A stretch of 64,000 bases of DNA from Clarireedia homoeocarpa. Taxonomy: Eukaryota > Ascomycota > Leotiomycetes > Helotiales > Rutstroemiaceae. The first letter of the stretch is position 1. The number at the start of each line of letters is the position of its first letter. This document shows positions 1 through 14,336 of the stretch, one piece after another. Both the position numbers and the translations under genes were made by a program. Location of the stretch: the NCBI GenBank assembly GCA_001465935.1, contig LNKV01000071.1, forward strand, positions 1-64,000, in the 5' to 3' direction. The notes beneath the pieces were generated by a model. The model did not search any database. It saw only the letters and a program-made list of their open reading frames with translations, and was not told the origin of the DNA.

Positions 1-3000
1 TCTTCTATTTATAGTTAATAGAAAGTTAAATTAATATATTAAGATTTTAAATTATCAGTTACTAGCTTTTTATTTTTATATAGTTTATTATCTATTAACT
101 ATTTTTTTTTCCTTTTACTATTACTTAATTATTATCTATTAACTATAATCTAACTATTTATAAACTTTAGTCAAAATATTAAAATTAGATTTTAAATATA
201 TTTAATTATCTATTTTCAATTCTCTATTTAAAGTTTATTTATTATTTATATATTAATAACTATTTTCCTAAGTTCTTCTAATTCTAAATCTACTTCTCAA
301 AAACTATCTATTAGTTTTTTAAATATATAATTTATAATCGGTCTTATCTTATTAAAATTTAAATATTAATCTAATATCTATTTAAACTTTTTTTAATATT
401 CAATAAATCTAGATTTATAATATTAAAGTCGATAAATTTATAATTTCTTTTAAATTAAGTTTTAAAATTATTTTATATTATATTTAATATCTAGCTAATT
501 TTTTATTAGCGAGTTAATTAGTTATTAATAATAAATCTTTATTATTATAATTTGTTTTTATTGATTTTTCTAAAAGAATTTACTAACTTATAAATAAAGT
601 ATAATCTAATTAATGATAATAAAATAATATTTAAATTACTCTTTAAATTCCTTTATTATTATAACTTTATTCTACTATTTAAATAACTTATTAGCTTAAT
701 AAAAGAGAATATAAAAGAGAATATTATTTTATTATTAATAGTTATTTTATTAACTATCTAAGAAGTTCTAAATAAATAAAACAAGAGTTTTAATTGATCG
801 AATTATTATTTAATTAATACTAACTAATTAGAGATCTTATATTAATTTATAAGTTAATAGATATTTTATTTTAATTTAATAAAGAAATATAATATTCTAA
901 ATAGTTTTTTTATAATAGTCTTTTTAGAATTCTAATTTAAAGTAATTTTAAATTTCTTTATAAAATATATATATTATAATAAGATAGAAATATTTAATAA
1001 GAATATATTAATAATCTTTATTATTATTATATTATATTAACTAATAATTAATAACTTTTATATATATATAATTATCTTTAGTTTTATCTATTTATAAGAA
1101 ATTCTTCTAATAATTAATATAAAGTATACTACTATTAAATATTATTTAGTTAGTAAATTATAAATAAAATACTATTATTTTCTAATCGACTTAAGATCTT
1201 AATTATATATATTTAAATTTAGTTTATATAACTTATAATTCTATTTTAAATATTTTAGATCCTCTTCTTTATTATTAAAACTTTTCTTTTTAGAGATTAT
1301 TTAATTATATAATAAGTATTAAATTGAAAGTGAATAGTAATATTTATAATAGTATAATTATTAACTTATAATATTTATAATCTACTCGAGTCTTTATTTT
1401 TAAATTTAATATTTACTTGAAAATTATAATAAACTTATTTATATTTTTATATAAATAAGTTAGGAAATCCGAAGTAGATAATAAATATATATACTATAAA
1501 TTATTAGAGGTAATATTATAAATTCGAATTTAATTATTTATATTTTTTATAAAAGTTTATATTCGATTTATAAAAGTAAATATAATTCGATTCTCTTCTC
1601 GAATACTAAAAGTCTATTATTATCTTTCGACTATTAAACGATTTAATCGCGATTTACTAGTTAAATAACTTTAATATAAAGTAGAATCTGTAATTAACTT
1701 TATTTGACTTTGTTATTAAAATATTTATTTTATTTTAGAATTCTATATTAATTATTTTAAATAGAGATTACTAAAAGACTTTATTTAGATTATATTAAAA
1801 AGCTTTTTAATACTATTATAAATCTAATTATATATTTAACTTTCTTGTTAATAGCGAGATAATAAAGATATATCTAATATTAAATTATTAATATCTTATA
1901 ATATAATTATAGAGTAGAAAGTAGAAATAATATATCGATTTAGTTTATTATATTTAGTTTATTAAATATAAGATTTTAGATAACAAGTCTTTAATAAATA
2001 AATAGTAACTAGTAGATTAGTCTTAGCTTGTTAATAATATAATATATAATTAATAGTAATTATTTCTTTATTTAGATCTAACTAGATATTATTATAATCA
2101 ATATATATAAGATTAAATATAACTATTAAAGATCTTTTAAATATTTCTTAGACTTCGAATAGAGTATTATAAGAAAATTAAAATTTAGTATTTTTATTTA
2201 AAAAGAATAGTTTTACTTTATAATAAATAATATATTTAAACTTAGTTAATTGTTATTATATCTTTTATTAGATAGTAACTAGACTTTATAAATATAAAGA
2301 ATAATAAAGTAATAATAGTTAATCTTCTATTTTATTTATATTTATATATATAGATTACTTTATATAATAAGTTTATACTTTCAATTAAATATAATCTTAA
2401 AAATAAAGTAAATATTAACGATTTATTAATAGGATATAATAAAAAATATTAGGAAGTAGTAATAAATCAGTTTAGATTTATAAGAGATAATATAACTAAT
2501 TATTATTTTTTCTAAGGAAATTCGTTAACTTATTGAGATTATATATTTAAAGAAAGAAAATATAAAGATTAATATCTTTATATTCTAATATTCAACTAAG
2601 ATAATAATATAGAACTTTTTATAACTTGATTTTAAATACTTTTTTATCTTTTCTAAAATTATAATAAACTTTAATATAAAGATAAAGATTAATATAAATA
2701 TATATAAAAATAAGAGAAAAAGTTAATATCTATTCTCTAATAAATAATAATAAAACTATAAATAAATTCTAAAAAGCTATTAATATTAAAGTGAATTGTT
2801 AATAGACTAGATATTATTTTAAAGTAAGAAATATATATATAAGAAATATATCTATTATAAATAAATACTTTATTATTAATAACTTTTTTATAATTTACTA
2901 ATAAATCGATATTATAACTATTAAGAAATTTCGACTAATTTAGTATAGAAGAACTTTCTTATTAAATTTTATTTAAAAAGTCAAGTTTATTTATAATAGT

Positions 3001-4499
3001 TAGAATAAAGGATTTTTATAATTAATATATATATTTATTTAAACTAGTATACTATTAATAATATCTTAGTAAATTGTAATTAAAATACTAATAAGATTCT
3101 TTTAAATATTTATTTAATCGATAACTATTAAATTAAAATAAATAGTTATATAGCTTTTTAACTAAATCTATTTTAAATTTATTTAATATAGATATTTCCT
3201 ATTATAACTAAGTTTCGACTTTATTAACTTCTTTAATATTACTAGTATTTTATTTATTATTCGAATAACTTTTATTATTATTTATATTATCTTTGATATT
3301 TAATAGTTAAAACTTATTTTCTTCTTTATTATTTTAACTTTATTTATTATCTTTATATTTATTAATAAAATCAAATTTTTTATCTTTTATTTTATTAATA
3401 GAACTAGATTTATTATCCTCTTTTTTATTAATAAAATTATATTTATTATCTTTATTTTTATCTATAAAATTAACTTATTTGTTCTCTCTTTTAATTACTA
3501 ATTACTATCTACTAGAATTTATATTATCTATATTCTTATTACTATTAGAAAGTTAGTTATTAAAATTAAGATTTAATATATTAAATAATTCGATAGTATT
3601 AAGAGAGAGATTTAAAAGCGAATTATCTATAATAGTTATAAGACTATTAACTAAGTTAGAAATAATATACTATCGAATAAGTAATAAAATACTAATTAAA
3701 TCGCGAATATTTAGAATTAAAATATCAAATATCTTCTAAGTAGAGATTAGATTAGAAGAGTTATAAAAGGTTATTATATTAATACTTAGAGAGATAGTAA
3801 ATAGATCTATTAAAAAGATATTATTAATATTAAAAGTTATTGAAAGATAAATTAAAGAAAAAAAAAATAAAGAATTAGATAAGAAAATATTTATAATATT
3901 AGATCTATTAGTAAAAGACTAGATAGAAAGATATTCGAGAATTAGAAGTAATTAAAAAGTGATTAATAAAGAAAATACTAATAGATCAATATCGAAGTCT
4001 AATAAAAAAGAAAAAGAATTAGATATAAATTATTTTATTCTTTAAAACAATTAGAGAGCGATTAAAAAAGAAAATATTTAAAGATTTATAATTACTATTA
4101 AACTAATTACTAGTAGTTTAAAAGATAGAAGAAATAAAAATAATATCTAGTTATAAACTTTTTACTTTTTATAAATCCTCTTTTATAAAATTAATTAGAT
4201 CTAGTTAAATATAAATAAAAAGATAAGATAAAGTTAAACTAGAAATAAAATAAAAGATATTTATTATAAGAATCTAAGTATACTAATAAACTAATTGTTT
4301 ATTTATATAAGATTATCGCTTAACTAATAAAAGTTTAGATCAAGGTATAATTATAAAAGAATAATAATAAAAAATAAAACTATTTTATAATAAGTTTATA
4401 TAAAAAAGATAATAATATAAAAGGTAAATATAATAATATAGAAAAGTAAATAAGAAGAAATAAATAAAATATAATTAATAAAGAGTTTATAATAAAGTA
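1..4499. other. RIP-exhausted AT-rich block, no gene
   Basis: This stretch is overwhelmingly A and T, with stops in every frame and no ORF of useful length. CpA and TpG are almost gone, while CpG, CpT and CpC remain (for example in tcga, ctag and cctc contexts). That is the footprint of repeat-induced point mutation acting on old repeats. No element could be recognised from residual translation. Low-complexity stretches rich in ttatt are common. Confidence is high that there is no functional gene and low as to what the original repeats were. Confidence 0.85.
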
Positions 4500-6018
4500 A
4501 TAATTATATAATAAAATAATTTATTATTTTAAGAATAATATATTTTTTATTTATTAGAATCTAATTTAAATAAATAGAAGTTATATAATAAAATAATTTA
4601 TTCTTTTAAATAAGATTAATATAACTTGATAATAAATTAATATAGAGCTATATATAATTAGAAAACTAATTAAGATTGATTAGAAGATAATTAGATAGTA
4701 GTTTAATTATTAATTAATAAAAATAATAAAGTTTAATATATAATCGTATTATATTTAAAATAAACTTGTTTAAAATCTTAATCTATCTTTTACTTACTAG
4801 AATCTAATTTAAATAGATAAAAATTATATAATAAAATAATTTATCTTTTTAAATAAGATTAATATAACTTGATAACAAGTTAGTACAAAGCTATATATAA
4901 TTAGAAAACTAATTAAAATCGATTAGAAAATAATTAAATAGTAGTTTAATTATTAATTAATAAAAATAATAAAGTTTAATATATAATTATATTATATTTA
5001 AAATAAACCTACCCGAAATCTTAATCTACTTTTTATTTACTAGAATCTGATTTAAATAAATAGAAGTTATATAATAAAACAATTTACTCTTTTAAATAAA
5101 ATTAATAGAATTTAATAGTGAGTTAATATAAAACTATATATAATTAGAAAACTAATTAAAATCAATTAGAAGATAATTAGATAGTAATTTAATTATTAAT
5201 TAATAGAAATAATAAAGTTTAATATATAATTATATTATATTTAAAATAAACCTACTTGAAATCTTAATCTGCTTTTTATCTACTAAAATCTAATCTAAAT
5301 AAGTAGAAGTTATATAATAAAACGATTTACTTTTTTAAACGAAATTAATATAACTCGATAGTAAGTTAATATAAAGTTATATATAATTAGAAAACTAATT
5401 AAGATTAATTAGAAGATAATTAAATAGTAGTTTAATTATTAATTAATAGAAATAATAAAGTTTAATATATAATTATATTATATTTAAAATAAACTTACTT
5501 AAAATCTCAATCTGTTTTTTATCTACTACAATCTAACTTAAATAAATAGAAGTTATATAATAAAACGATTTACTTTTTTAAATAAAATTAATATAACTTA
5601 ATAGTAAGTTAGTATAAAGTTATATATAATTAGAAAACTAATTAAAATCGATTAGAAGATAATTAGATAATAGTTTAATTATTAATTAATAGAAATAATA
5701 AAGTTTAATATATAGTTATATTATATTTAAAATAAACCCGCTCGAAATCTTAATTTATTTTTTACTTATTAGAATCTGATTTAAATAAGTAGAAGTTATA
5801 TAATAAAATAATTTACTCTTTTAAACAAGATTAATATAACTTAATAGTAAGTTAGTATAAAGCTATATATAATTAGAAAACTAATTAAGATTGATTAGAA
5901 GATAATTAGATAGTAGTTTAATTATTAATTAATAGAAATAATAAAGTTTAATATATAATTATATTATATTTAAAATAAACCTGCCCGAAATCTTAACCTA
6001 CCTTTTACTTACTAGAAT
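4500..6018. repeat. Tandem array, 243-bp unit, six copies plus a truncated one
   Basis: The motif agaatctaattt or a close variant recurs at 4556, 4799, 5042, 5285, 5528, 5771 and 6014, each exactly 243 bp apart. Each unit also carries gttatataataaaa, atatataattagaaaactaa and attattaattaat blocks at constant offsets. A shortened unit at about 4500-4556 keeps the first 60 or so bases and the last 20 but lacks the middle. Units differ mostly by C/T and G/A transitions, as expected of RIP acting on a tandem array. No coding potential is visible. Confidence 0.93.
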
Positions 6019-9000
6019 AATCTAGAAAATATCTCTAACAAGTTATATAATTAGAAATATAATAAAAGAGATTATAAATAACTTAGTTAGAAAGAATTAG
6101 ATTATATAATTTATATCTCTATAATATTAATAATATATATATAAAATCTGAATATCTTTTTATATTTATACTATTTTATAAACTAATTCGATATATTTTA
6201 TATTATTATTATACTTTTAATATCGATTTCAAGATTCTTATTAATTACTTCTTCTAACTTTAGTTTACTAATATTATTATATAATATAATATTCTTTTAA
6301 AAAACATTTATAATTAGAATAAGAAAAGCTTTCTAGTTAGAATAATATAGAAATTAAAGAGGATTATAATATATAATATTCTTTAAAAAGGTAAAATACT
6401 AGTAGTAAGATAAAATAGTTTATAAAAGTTTATTAACTTGTTTATATATATTTATATTAATAGGATAATACTTTTATTTATTCTAATTTATAAAAGTATA
6501 GTAAATAAATTATAAGATTTATAAAGAATATAGTTATATAATTCCGCGGTCGTTAACTTTATTATATATATATTATATATAACTATCTAAAAAAGTCTAT
6601 AATACGAGTTAATATAATATCGGTCGAGTATATTATAAGTATAAGATAGTATATTCAGAATAAGTAAAAAAGGTTAAATATAATACTTCCTTATTATTAT
6701 AAGTATTTTATTATTATAATAAATAAATAGAAGGTAGTTATTACTTTTATATTTATTTAACTAAGTTTCTATATATCCGGAATATATCTAGTTTTCTTTA
6801 TTTAATATTAAAGTTATTATCGGGCCTTTATTATTTCGTTTTATAATAATAATATTTTATAACTATTTTATTATTAACTCTATTTATTATCTATTTAGTA
6901 TATATTAATATATACTAAAGTTAATAATATTAAGGAATTTTTAGTTTATATTTAGTTTATCTCTTTTAAAAATATATTTCTCCTCTCTATCTAAAATCTC
7001 TAGATTAAAATTGATTAGTAAGAGATTTTAACCTTCGTTATAATATTAATAAACTAATATATACACGCTTTTTAAACTCTTACTTATTTATATAAAAGAT
7101 ATTATAAAGTATAATAAGAAGGTAAATACTTTTTATATATTATTAAAATATATTATAAATATAACTTTATTATTAGAATCACTTTTTATAAAATATACTT
7201 TACTAATTTAAAGCTTTTAGATATTTTATATTCAATAAGTAAAAGAAAGACTAATAAATCTTTTATATATATATTTATAATTAGAAGTAAATTATATTTA
7301 TATTTATTTTCCCTTCTCTAAATCGAGTTAAGAACTAATAAGAGTAGTTTTTTATTTAATTATATCAACTACTTATTATAAACTTTATTAGTAATATTAT
7401 TAGATTTTAAATTTCTTTTTTTTAATAATAAGTATTTATAAATTTAAACTTATTATAAAAAAGTATTTAAATAGAATAATATTAAGATTAAATATATTAG
7501 TATATATAAATAGTATTATTAATATTTATAATATCTTTAAAACTATTATTAGTAATATTATTATAAGATATATCTTCGATAACTCTTTTAATTACTTATT
7601 TATATTTGATTATAACTAAGTCTATTTTAATATAATTTAAAACTTTCTCCTTCTTATATATTTTTATATATTAATTCTTTAGATTTATCCTTTAATATAA
7701 AATTTATTTAATTAGTTTCTCCGAACTTTATTTCTAAGTCTTAATAAGATATAAGATAAATAGAATATTAGTCTTTTATTTATTATCTATACCTTCTACT
7801 TTATAATAAATATTAATATTTTATTATAGAATTTAGTAGTAAATAAACTAAATTTATATACTTTGAAATTTATTCGATCCTCGGTCTCTAAAGAAAAGTA
7901 TATTTAGAAGTATTTTTATAAGTAAATTATTAATTAAAGAAAAAAGTGATTATTATATAATAAATAAAATATAGTTTATAATTATTATAAGAAAGAGTAT
8001 AATAGGTTTATATATATTTTTCTATTATCTAAATCCTCGTCTATTTACTTATATAATAGTTTTATAATATAGAGTTTTTATAATATATTATTTGAAATTC
8101 TTAACTATTTAGATAAGTTTAAAAAACTAAAAAAGAAACTTTTTAATATTAAGTTTAATTATAATAGTTTATCTTTATTATTGTAAATAAAAGATTTATT
8201 ATATTTTAATATTATAATCTAGAAAGTAATATAATTATATTTAAATATTCTAACTTAATAGATATATATTTTATTAGAAATACCGATTATATATATCGAT
8301 AAAATAATTAGAAAAGTATATATAATCTTATCTAGATTTATTATAAGTATATTACTATATATAATATATTAAGATTTAAATATATTTCTAAATCCTTAAG
8401 AATTCCGATTATAATATTAAATTAATAATCTTAAACTAAGTTAATATTTTTATAGTTTTATATAAAAGAGTTAGAGTTATATAAAATATATATTTTATTT
8501 AGATCTAATTATAAAAAAATATTAAATTATATAAATACTAAATAGTTTCTCTAATTAAAATAATACTTATATATTATAAAATAGTTTTTATAATTATTAT
8601 CTTAGTTCTTAGATACAACTTATATAATAAATAAAGTAGTTTTATTATAAAATTATATAATATTAAGTAAGTACGAGATATCGATATAAATAATAATTAT
8701 ATTATTCTTATTCTTACCTCGAGTAATATTAGTATATATATCAAGTTTAAAATATAAAGTTGATTTTAATTATTTAAAAAGATAAATTATAAGTAATTAA
8801 TATAATATTATATCGTCGATTCTCTAATTATATAAAAGTAATAGAGAGATATAAAGTTATATATTATAATAATTAAATAAAGGATTAAATAATTGATTCT
8901 AATTATATTGATAAGTAATTAAATAATAAAATTATTATTTAAGTTAAATACAAAGTTTTATATATTAAAGAAATATATTCTATTTATATAAACTTATAAA

Positions 9001-12000
9001 AAGTAAGAAGTAATAATTATTCTTAATTAATTATAAGATTTTAAAGACTTTTTATAAATTATTTATTAGTTTATTTAAATAATATAATATATATAATCTA
9101 AACTCTTTTATATATTTATAAATAAAATAGACGAGCGGAAATAAAAGTATTTATAAATAAATCTCTTTTATATAATCGTTTTATAAGATCTTTATTTTTA
9201 TTATATTAGTTATTTTAATTATATTAGTTATATTAGTATTATTAGTATTATTAGATAAATATATAACTTTTATTATAAAGTTCTATTATAATTAATTATT
9301 TTAATCTCTAAATCTAAAATCTCTATAATTATATATTCGTTAGTTTATAATAGAATAATAGCTATTTACTCGCGAATATTAGATTAAATATAAGATCGAG
9401 ATAACTAAACTAGATATATATCTTATATTATTTATATATAATTTTCTTATATTAAAGTAATAAATAGAGAATATATCTTGTAATTAATTATTAAATAAAA
9501 AGAAGTAATATAATTATATATATATACTAGCTAGAATTATAATAACTATATAATAATACCGATTTTATAATAGTTCGGTTTAATAAATCGTATATATATA
9601 TAATTTTATATAAATTAAATATCTTTACTATTTAAGATATAAAATAATATATATTAATATTTATTATATATTAAGTCCTCCTCTCCCCTCCTCTTTATTA
9701 TCTATTAAACTCTCTCTTTTTTCTTAATTATTTATTTCAAAATAGTATAATTAAATACTAATTAATTAAAATCTAATCTAGATATATTTATTAAAAAATA
9801 TAATAATCTATTATATAATATTAACTTTATTATATTATTTTAATTCCTTTTATCTCTTTAATTAAAAACTTATAAAATCTTTAATATTAATCTCTTTTTT
9901 AAACTTCTTTTCTTTAATATAAATATTCTCGATTTTATTAAATAAGATCTTTATCTTAGTAATATACTAGTTATAAATAAAAGAATAATTAAAATAGAGA
10001 CTATTTATAAAAAAAAAGAATTAATAAACAATCTACTTATAATAGTATTCTATAAATAAAATAGAATATTAATAAATAGACTTAGAGATTCTTATATATA
10101 TCTTTTATAAAATAAAAGTAATTTAAATAAACTAAGTAATTTAACTATTAAAAAATATATTTTATTAATTATAAAAAGTATAAAATATTATCTTAATTCG
10201 AGATATATAATATTAGTCTACTCTCTCAAGATCGAAATAATAGAATTGATAATTATAAAATAAATATTATAAAGTAGTTTCGATTAAAGATCGACTTGAT
10301 ATTATTATTCGTGATATAATTAATATAAAAGATATTTCTAGATTATAATATCTAGTTAATAGAAAGGAGATTATTAGAATAGATAGTAATTTAAATTCTA
10401 GTATAATAACTTTTATTAATAGATTAAATAAGATAAGAAATATAATTAAATATTATATAAATATTAAAGTAGATTAAATTAAGTTAAATATAAATAGTAA
10501 AATAGTAAGTTCTTATTAATAGTTATTCTTTTAAATATATTAAGTTAATATATAAGGAAGATCTATAAGATAAAATCTATTAAAGATTATTATTATATTA
10601 ATAAAGAGACAATAATCTATATTAAAGAAGTTTATAAATTAGATTATCGATTATATATTTATACTAGAATTTATAATTTTATAAAGATATATATAAAGTA
10701 TAAAGTAAATATTATCTACTATATATTATATATTAATAACGAAGATATAGATATACTTAAAGTTAAAAAAAAAAGATATATTATTATATCTACTTTTACT
10801 TTCCTAATTATAAATTATAAGTTAATTAAAAAACTTAAGTTTTAATAAAATACTAATAATAATATAATAAATAAAGTAAGTATATTCGGATATATCTATA
10901 AGAAAATAAAATAAGATAACTATAAAAAAGAACTGAAAATCGTTATCTGATATTTAAAAGAAATATATAAATATAGTATTATTATTCTTTTTAATAAAAA
11001 CTATAAATTTACTTAAATACTTTATAAAACTTATATTTAGAATCTTAACTATTTTATTAAATATCTCGGTTTTTCTTTTATAAAATCGATAATTATAATA
11101 ATTATTAATATTATAAAGTTATTTATATAAAAGTATAAATTAGAAAAGATTTAACTAAGTTTTTATATTAACTATATATTAGTTAATAAGAATATATTAA
11201 AGGATATTACTATCTTTAAAAATTATAATAAATTGAATATTATTATTATTAATAAGAAGGTATATAAAAGAGAGTAATAATATATTTTCTTATTAATAAC
11301 TAGAGAAAATAGAAAATTCTATCTAATTACCCGATTTTAAATCGAATAGTTATTAATTATAAAATATATATAAATAGATATTAAATTCGATTATTATATT
11401 TATTAGATATAATAATTATAATAAACTTTTAATAATAGAATAGATTTAATTTTAGAATTAATAATTAAAGAACTAAGAGAGTTTAGAAACTTAAAGAATT
11501 TAAATATAAAAGATTAGTTATATATAAAGTATAAAGCTAATTAGAGCTAGCTTAATACTATATTAGTTTAAGTAAAGAATATAATTAAATAAAGAGATTA
11601 ACTAAGTATATCTTAAACTAACTCGAAGTTATAGTATTATTAATAATAAATTTAACTAATTTATTTTTATATAGTTCGTTATATAATCTATATAAGAAAG
11701 AGAGAGGAATATATTTTTTTATTATAATCGAAACTCTCTTTTTATTATATTATAAGATAAACCCTCACTATATATAATATTATTAATATAATATTTACTA
11801 ATAATAATATAAAATTATTACTAGTTAGTTATAAAATATATAAGACTTTATTTTTAAAAAAAATATAAATTATATCTCTCTTTCTTAAGTTTTTAAATAT
11901 ATATATAAACTATCTATTATTTATAACTAAGAAGTGATATCTCGAAAACTACTAGTTTAAAGACGTTTTAATAATTATATATATTTTAAAGTATAAAATA

Positions 12001-13104
12001 ACTTTATTTAATCTATAAACTTTATTAATTATAATTTAAAATTTAATTAAGTAATCTTTAAATCTTTTTATTATACTTAATATAAAGTTTATATATTTAA
12101 TAAAATACTTTAAATATTAAAATAATACTAAAAAAGCTTTATAAGTTAAATTATATATTAAGGTTCTTTAAAGTTTATTATACTACTTTTATATTATAAT
12201 ATTATTATTATCTTAAGAAAAAACTCGATATTCTTAAAACTATAAAAATAATTATTTAAATACTAAGACTTTGATTATATTAATCTTAAATATAATAATT
12301 ATTTTTATAAAAGCGAATTCTAAATTTAAAATAATAATCGAATTAATTTATATTCTTATTATATATAAGATAGTTTTATTATTAGAGTACTAAACTTTAG
12401 ATTTTATATTTTCTAATATATAGAATTTTCTTCGATCGCTATAATATATAAATAGATATATATTTTCGATTCTCTTCTAATCGAGAATTTATAATAGAAG
12501 TAATAAAATAGTATTTAATTTAGAAATATAAGATATAATTCTAACTAGTATTATATTATTAATATAAAATCAAGATTTATATAATATTCGAATTACAAGT
12601 TAATACTTTCTTAAATCAAGTTTTAATATTTTTTGAAAGTAAATTTATTAGAAATAGATATATTAATTACTATTATCTTATTAATATTATTAGATTTTTA
12701 AAAAAAAATTAATAATTTATAATCTTATCTTTAATAAGTAGTTATAATTTAAAATTAGTAAAAGTATAAATAATATACTAGTTAGTTTTATAGATATATA
12801 AAATTAATATTATATCTACTTTATAAAATTTTAATATCTTATATACTTTATTAAATAAAATAACTTTTCACTTATTTAATTATTCGGATCTTTACTTTAA
12901 TTAATCGATTATAATAAAAAAGATAATAAGAAATAATAATTCTAAAGTTTAATATATTTTAAAAAATATATTAAAAATTTATAATTAGTAAAATTAAATA
13001 AGAAAGAATATAATACTAAAATCGGTATTCAGAAAACTAAAATCTAGAGAGTTGACTCTGAAATCGAGAAACTATATTTTATACTTTATATTTCTATTAT
13101 CTTT
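6019..13104. other. RIP-exhausted AT-rich block, no gene
   Basis: This is A/T-saturated sequence with stops in all frames. A pyrimidine-rich stretch at about 9664-9690 (tcctcctctcccctcctc) has kept its cytosines, which fits a mutation process that hits CpA and spares CpC and CpT. Parts of 10,300-11,450 show a weak bias that could be an old coding frame, but I could not assign a family. Confidence 0.8.
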
Positions 13105-13410
13105 TTCCCTCGAACTATAATATAATATATAAATTCTATATTTCGATATTATAATAAAATATAATTAAAAGACTTTAACTAGAAGATTTCTATTAATATA
13201 ATTCTATTAAACTAAATTACTCTAGATTTCCTAGATTTAATAAATATATAGAAATCTAATTATCGAAATCTTATTAATAAAAATATATTATTATAAAACT
13301 TTACTTATATTTTATATTTATAATCTTTTATAATAATCGATTTTCGCATTTCAATATATAGTAATAACTATAATTTATATTAAAAGATTTCTATTAATAT
13401 AAAGTTTACT
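13105..13410 (-). repeat. RIP-mutated inverted copy of the 33.5-33.85 kb repeat
   Basis: Read in reverse complement, this segment aligns with about 33,543-33,850. Matching blocks include the cctcga end, tttcgatat, gaagatttct, ctagatttcctagattta and the final taaaagatttctattaatat. Nearly all differences are C-to-T or G-to-A in this copy, so it is the more heavily RIP-mutated of the two. Its ends may mark the ends of a short repeat or a non-autonomous element. The family is unknown. Confidence 0.75.
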
Positions 13411-13870
13411 AATTAATAATAAAATAATTAATTAATTATTAGATTTAAAAAGATAAGTTACTATTTTCAATAACTAACTAACTAGTATTTTAATATTCTT
13501 ATATCTTAACTCTAACTATTATATTCTTTAATATCTTAAATATTATTTTAACTACTTAGTTTATTTATATATATTCTTATATATCTAAATAATATCAATT
13601 AATTTATAAACTCGAGGTTAATAAAAAGATTAATAATATAATTATATAATAAAAATAAGATATAAATAAACTTTAGTAATTATATAATTATTGAATAAGA
13701 TTTATTATTAATAAAGTTCTAGATAATATAAGTATAAGTTATTTTATACTAAGAAAGATAATAAAAATATATTATATAATAAAGAAGTTCTTAAAAAAAT
13801 ATTAGTTTTTAAAGAAAAACTAGTTTTTAGAAAAAGATTAATCTTTAAAATAAAATTAATCTTCTTAGTA

Positions 13871-14146
13871 AACTAATATATAAAGAGAGACTAGTATATT
13901 AAAAAAGAAATTATTTTAAAAAGACTAATATATAAAAAGAGACTAGTATATAAAGAGAGACTAATATATAAAAAGAGATTAGTATATAAAGAGAGACTAG
14001 TATATAGAGAAAGACTAGTATATAAAGAGAGACTAATATATAGAGAGAGACTAGTATATAGAAATAAATATTTTTTAAAAAAACTAATATATAAAAAGAG
14101 ACTAATATATAAAGGGAGACTAGTATATAAAAAGAGACTAGTATTA
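13871..14146. repeat. 18-bp minisatellite (agactagtatataaagag)
   Basis: Copies of an 18-bp unit with consensus agactagtatataaagag, varying to agactaatatataaaaag, follow in strict register over at least seven consecutive units at about 13,921-14,060. Irregular units occur on both sides, interrupted by A-rich insertions. The same unit recurs at 32,603-32,665. The sequence is non-coding. Confidence 0.88.
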
Positions 14147-14150
14147 TAAT

Positions 14151-14336
14151 AAAGTTAAGTCTATAAATACTAAATAGTCGATATATTATTTTTCCGACTT
14201 GATATTATATTTATATCTAGTTATAAACTAGTTATTTATAATTTATATTCTCTTCTTTCTTACTAATTTTTATTATTGAAAGTAAGTATTTATAATAGTA
14301 TTTACTATATATTTTAAAGATATATCTATACTTCTT
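14151..14336 (+). repeat. Dispersed segment shared with 32.4 kb, possible LTR or leader
   Basis: This segment aligns on the same strand with 32,403-32,590. Shared blocks include aaatagtcg, tattatttttccgac, ctagtta and aaagtaagtattta. It lies just upstream of the gypsy coding region, so it may be part of a long terminal repeat or untranslated leader. No second copy was found at the 3' end of that element, so the LTR assignment is not secure. Confidence 0.6.
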
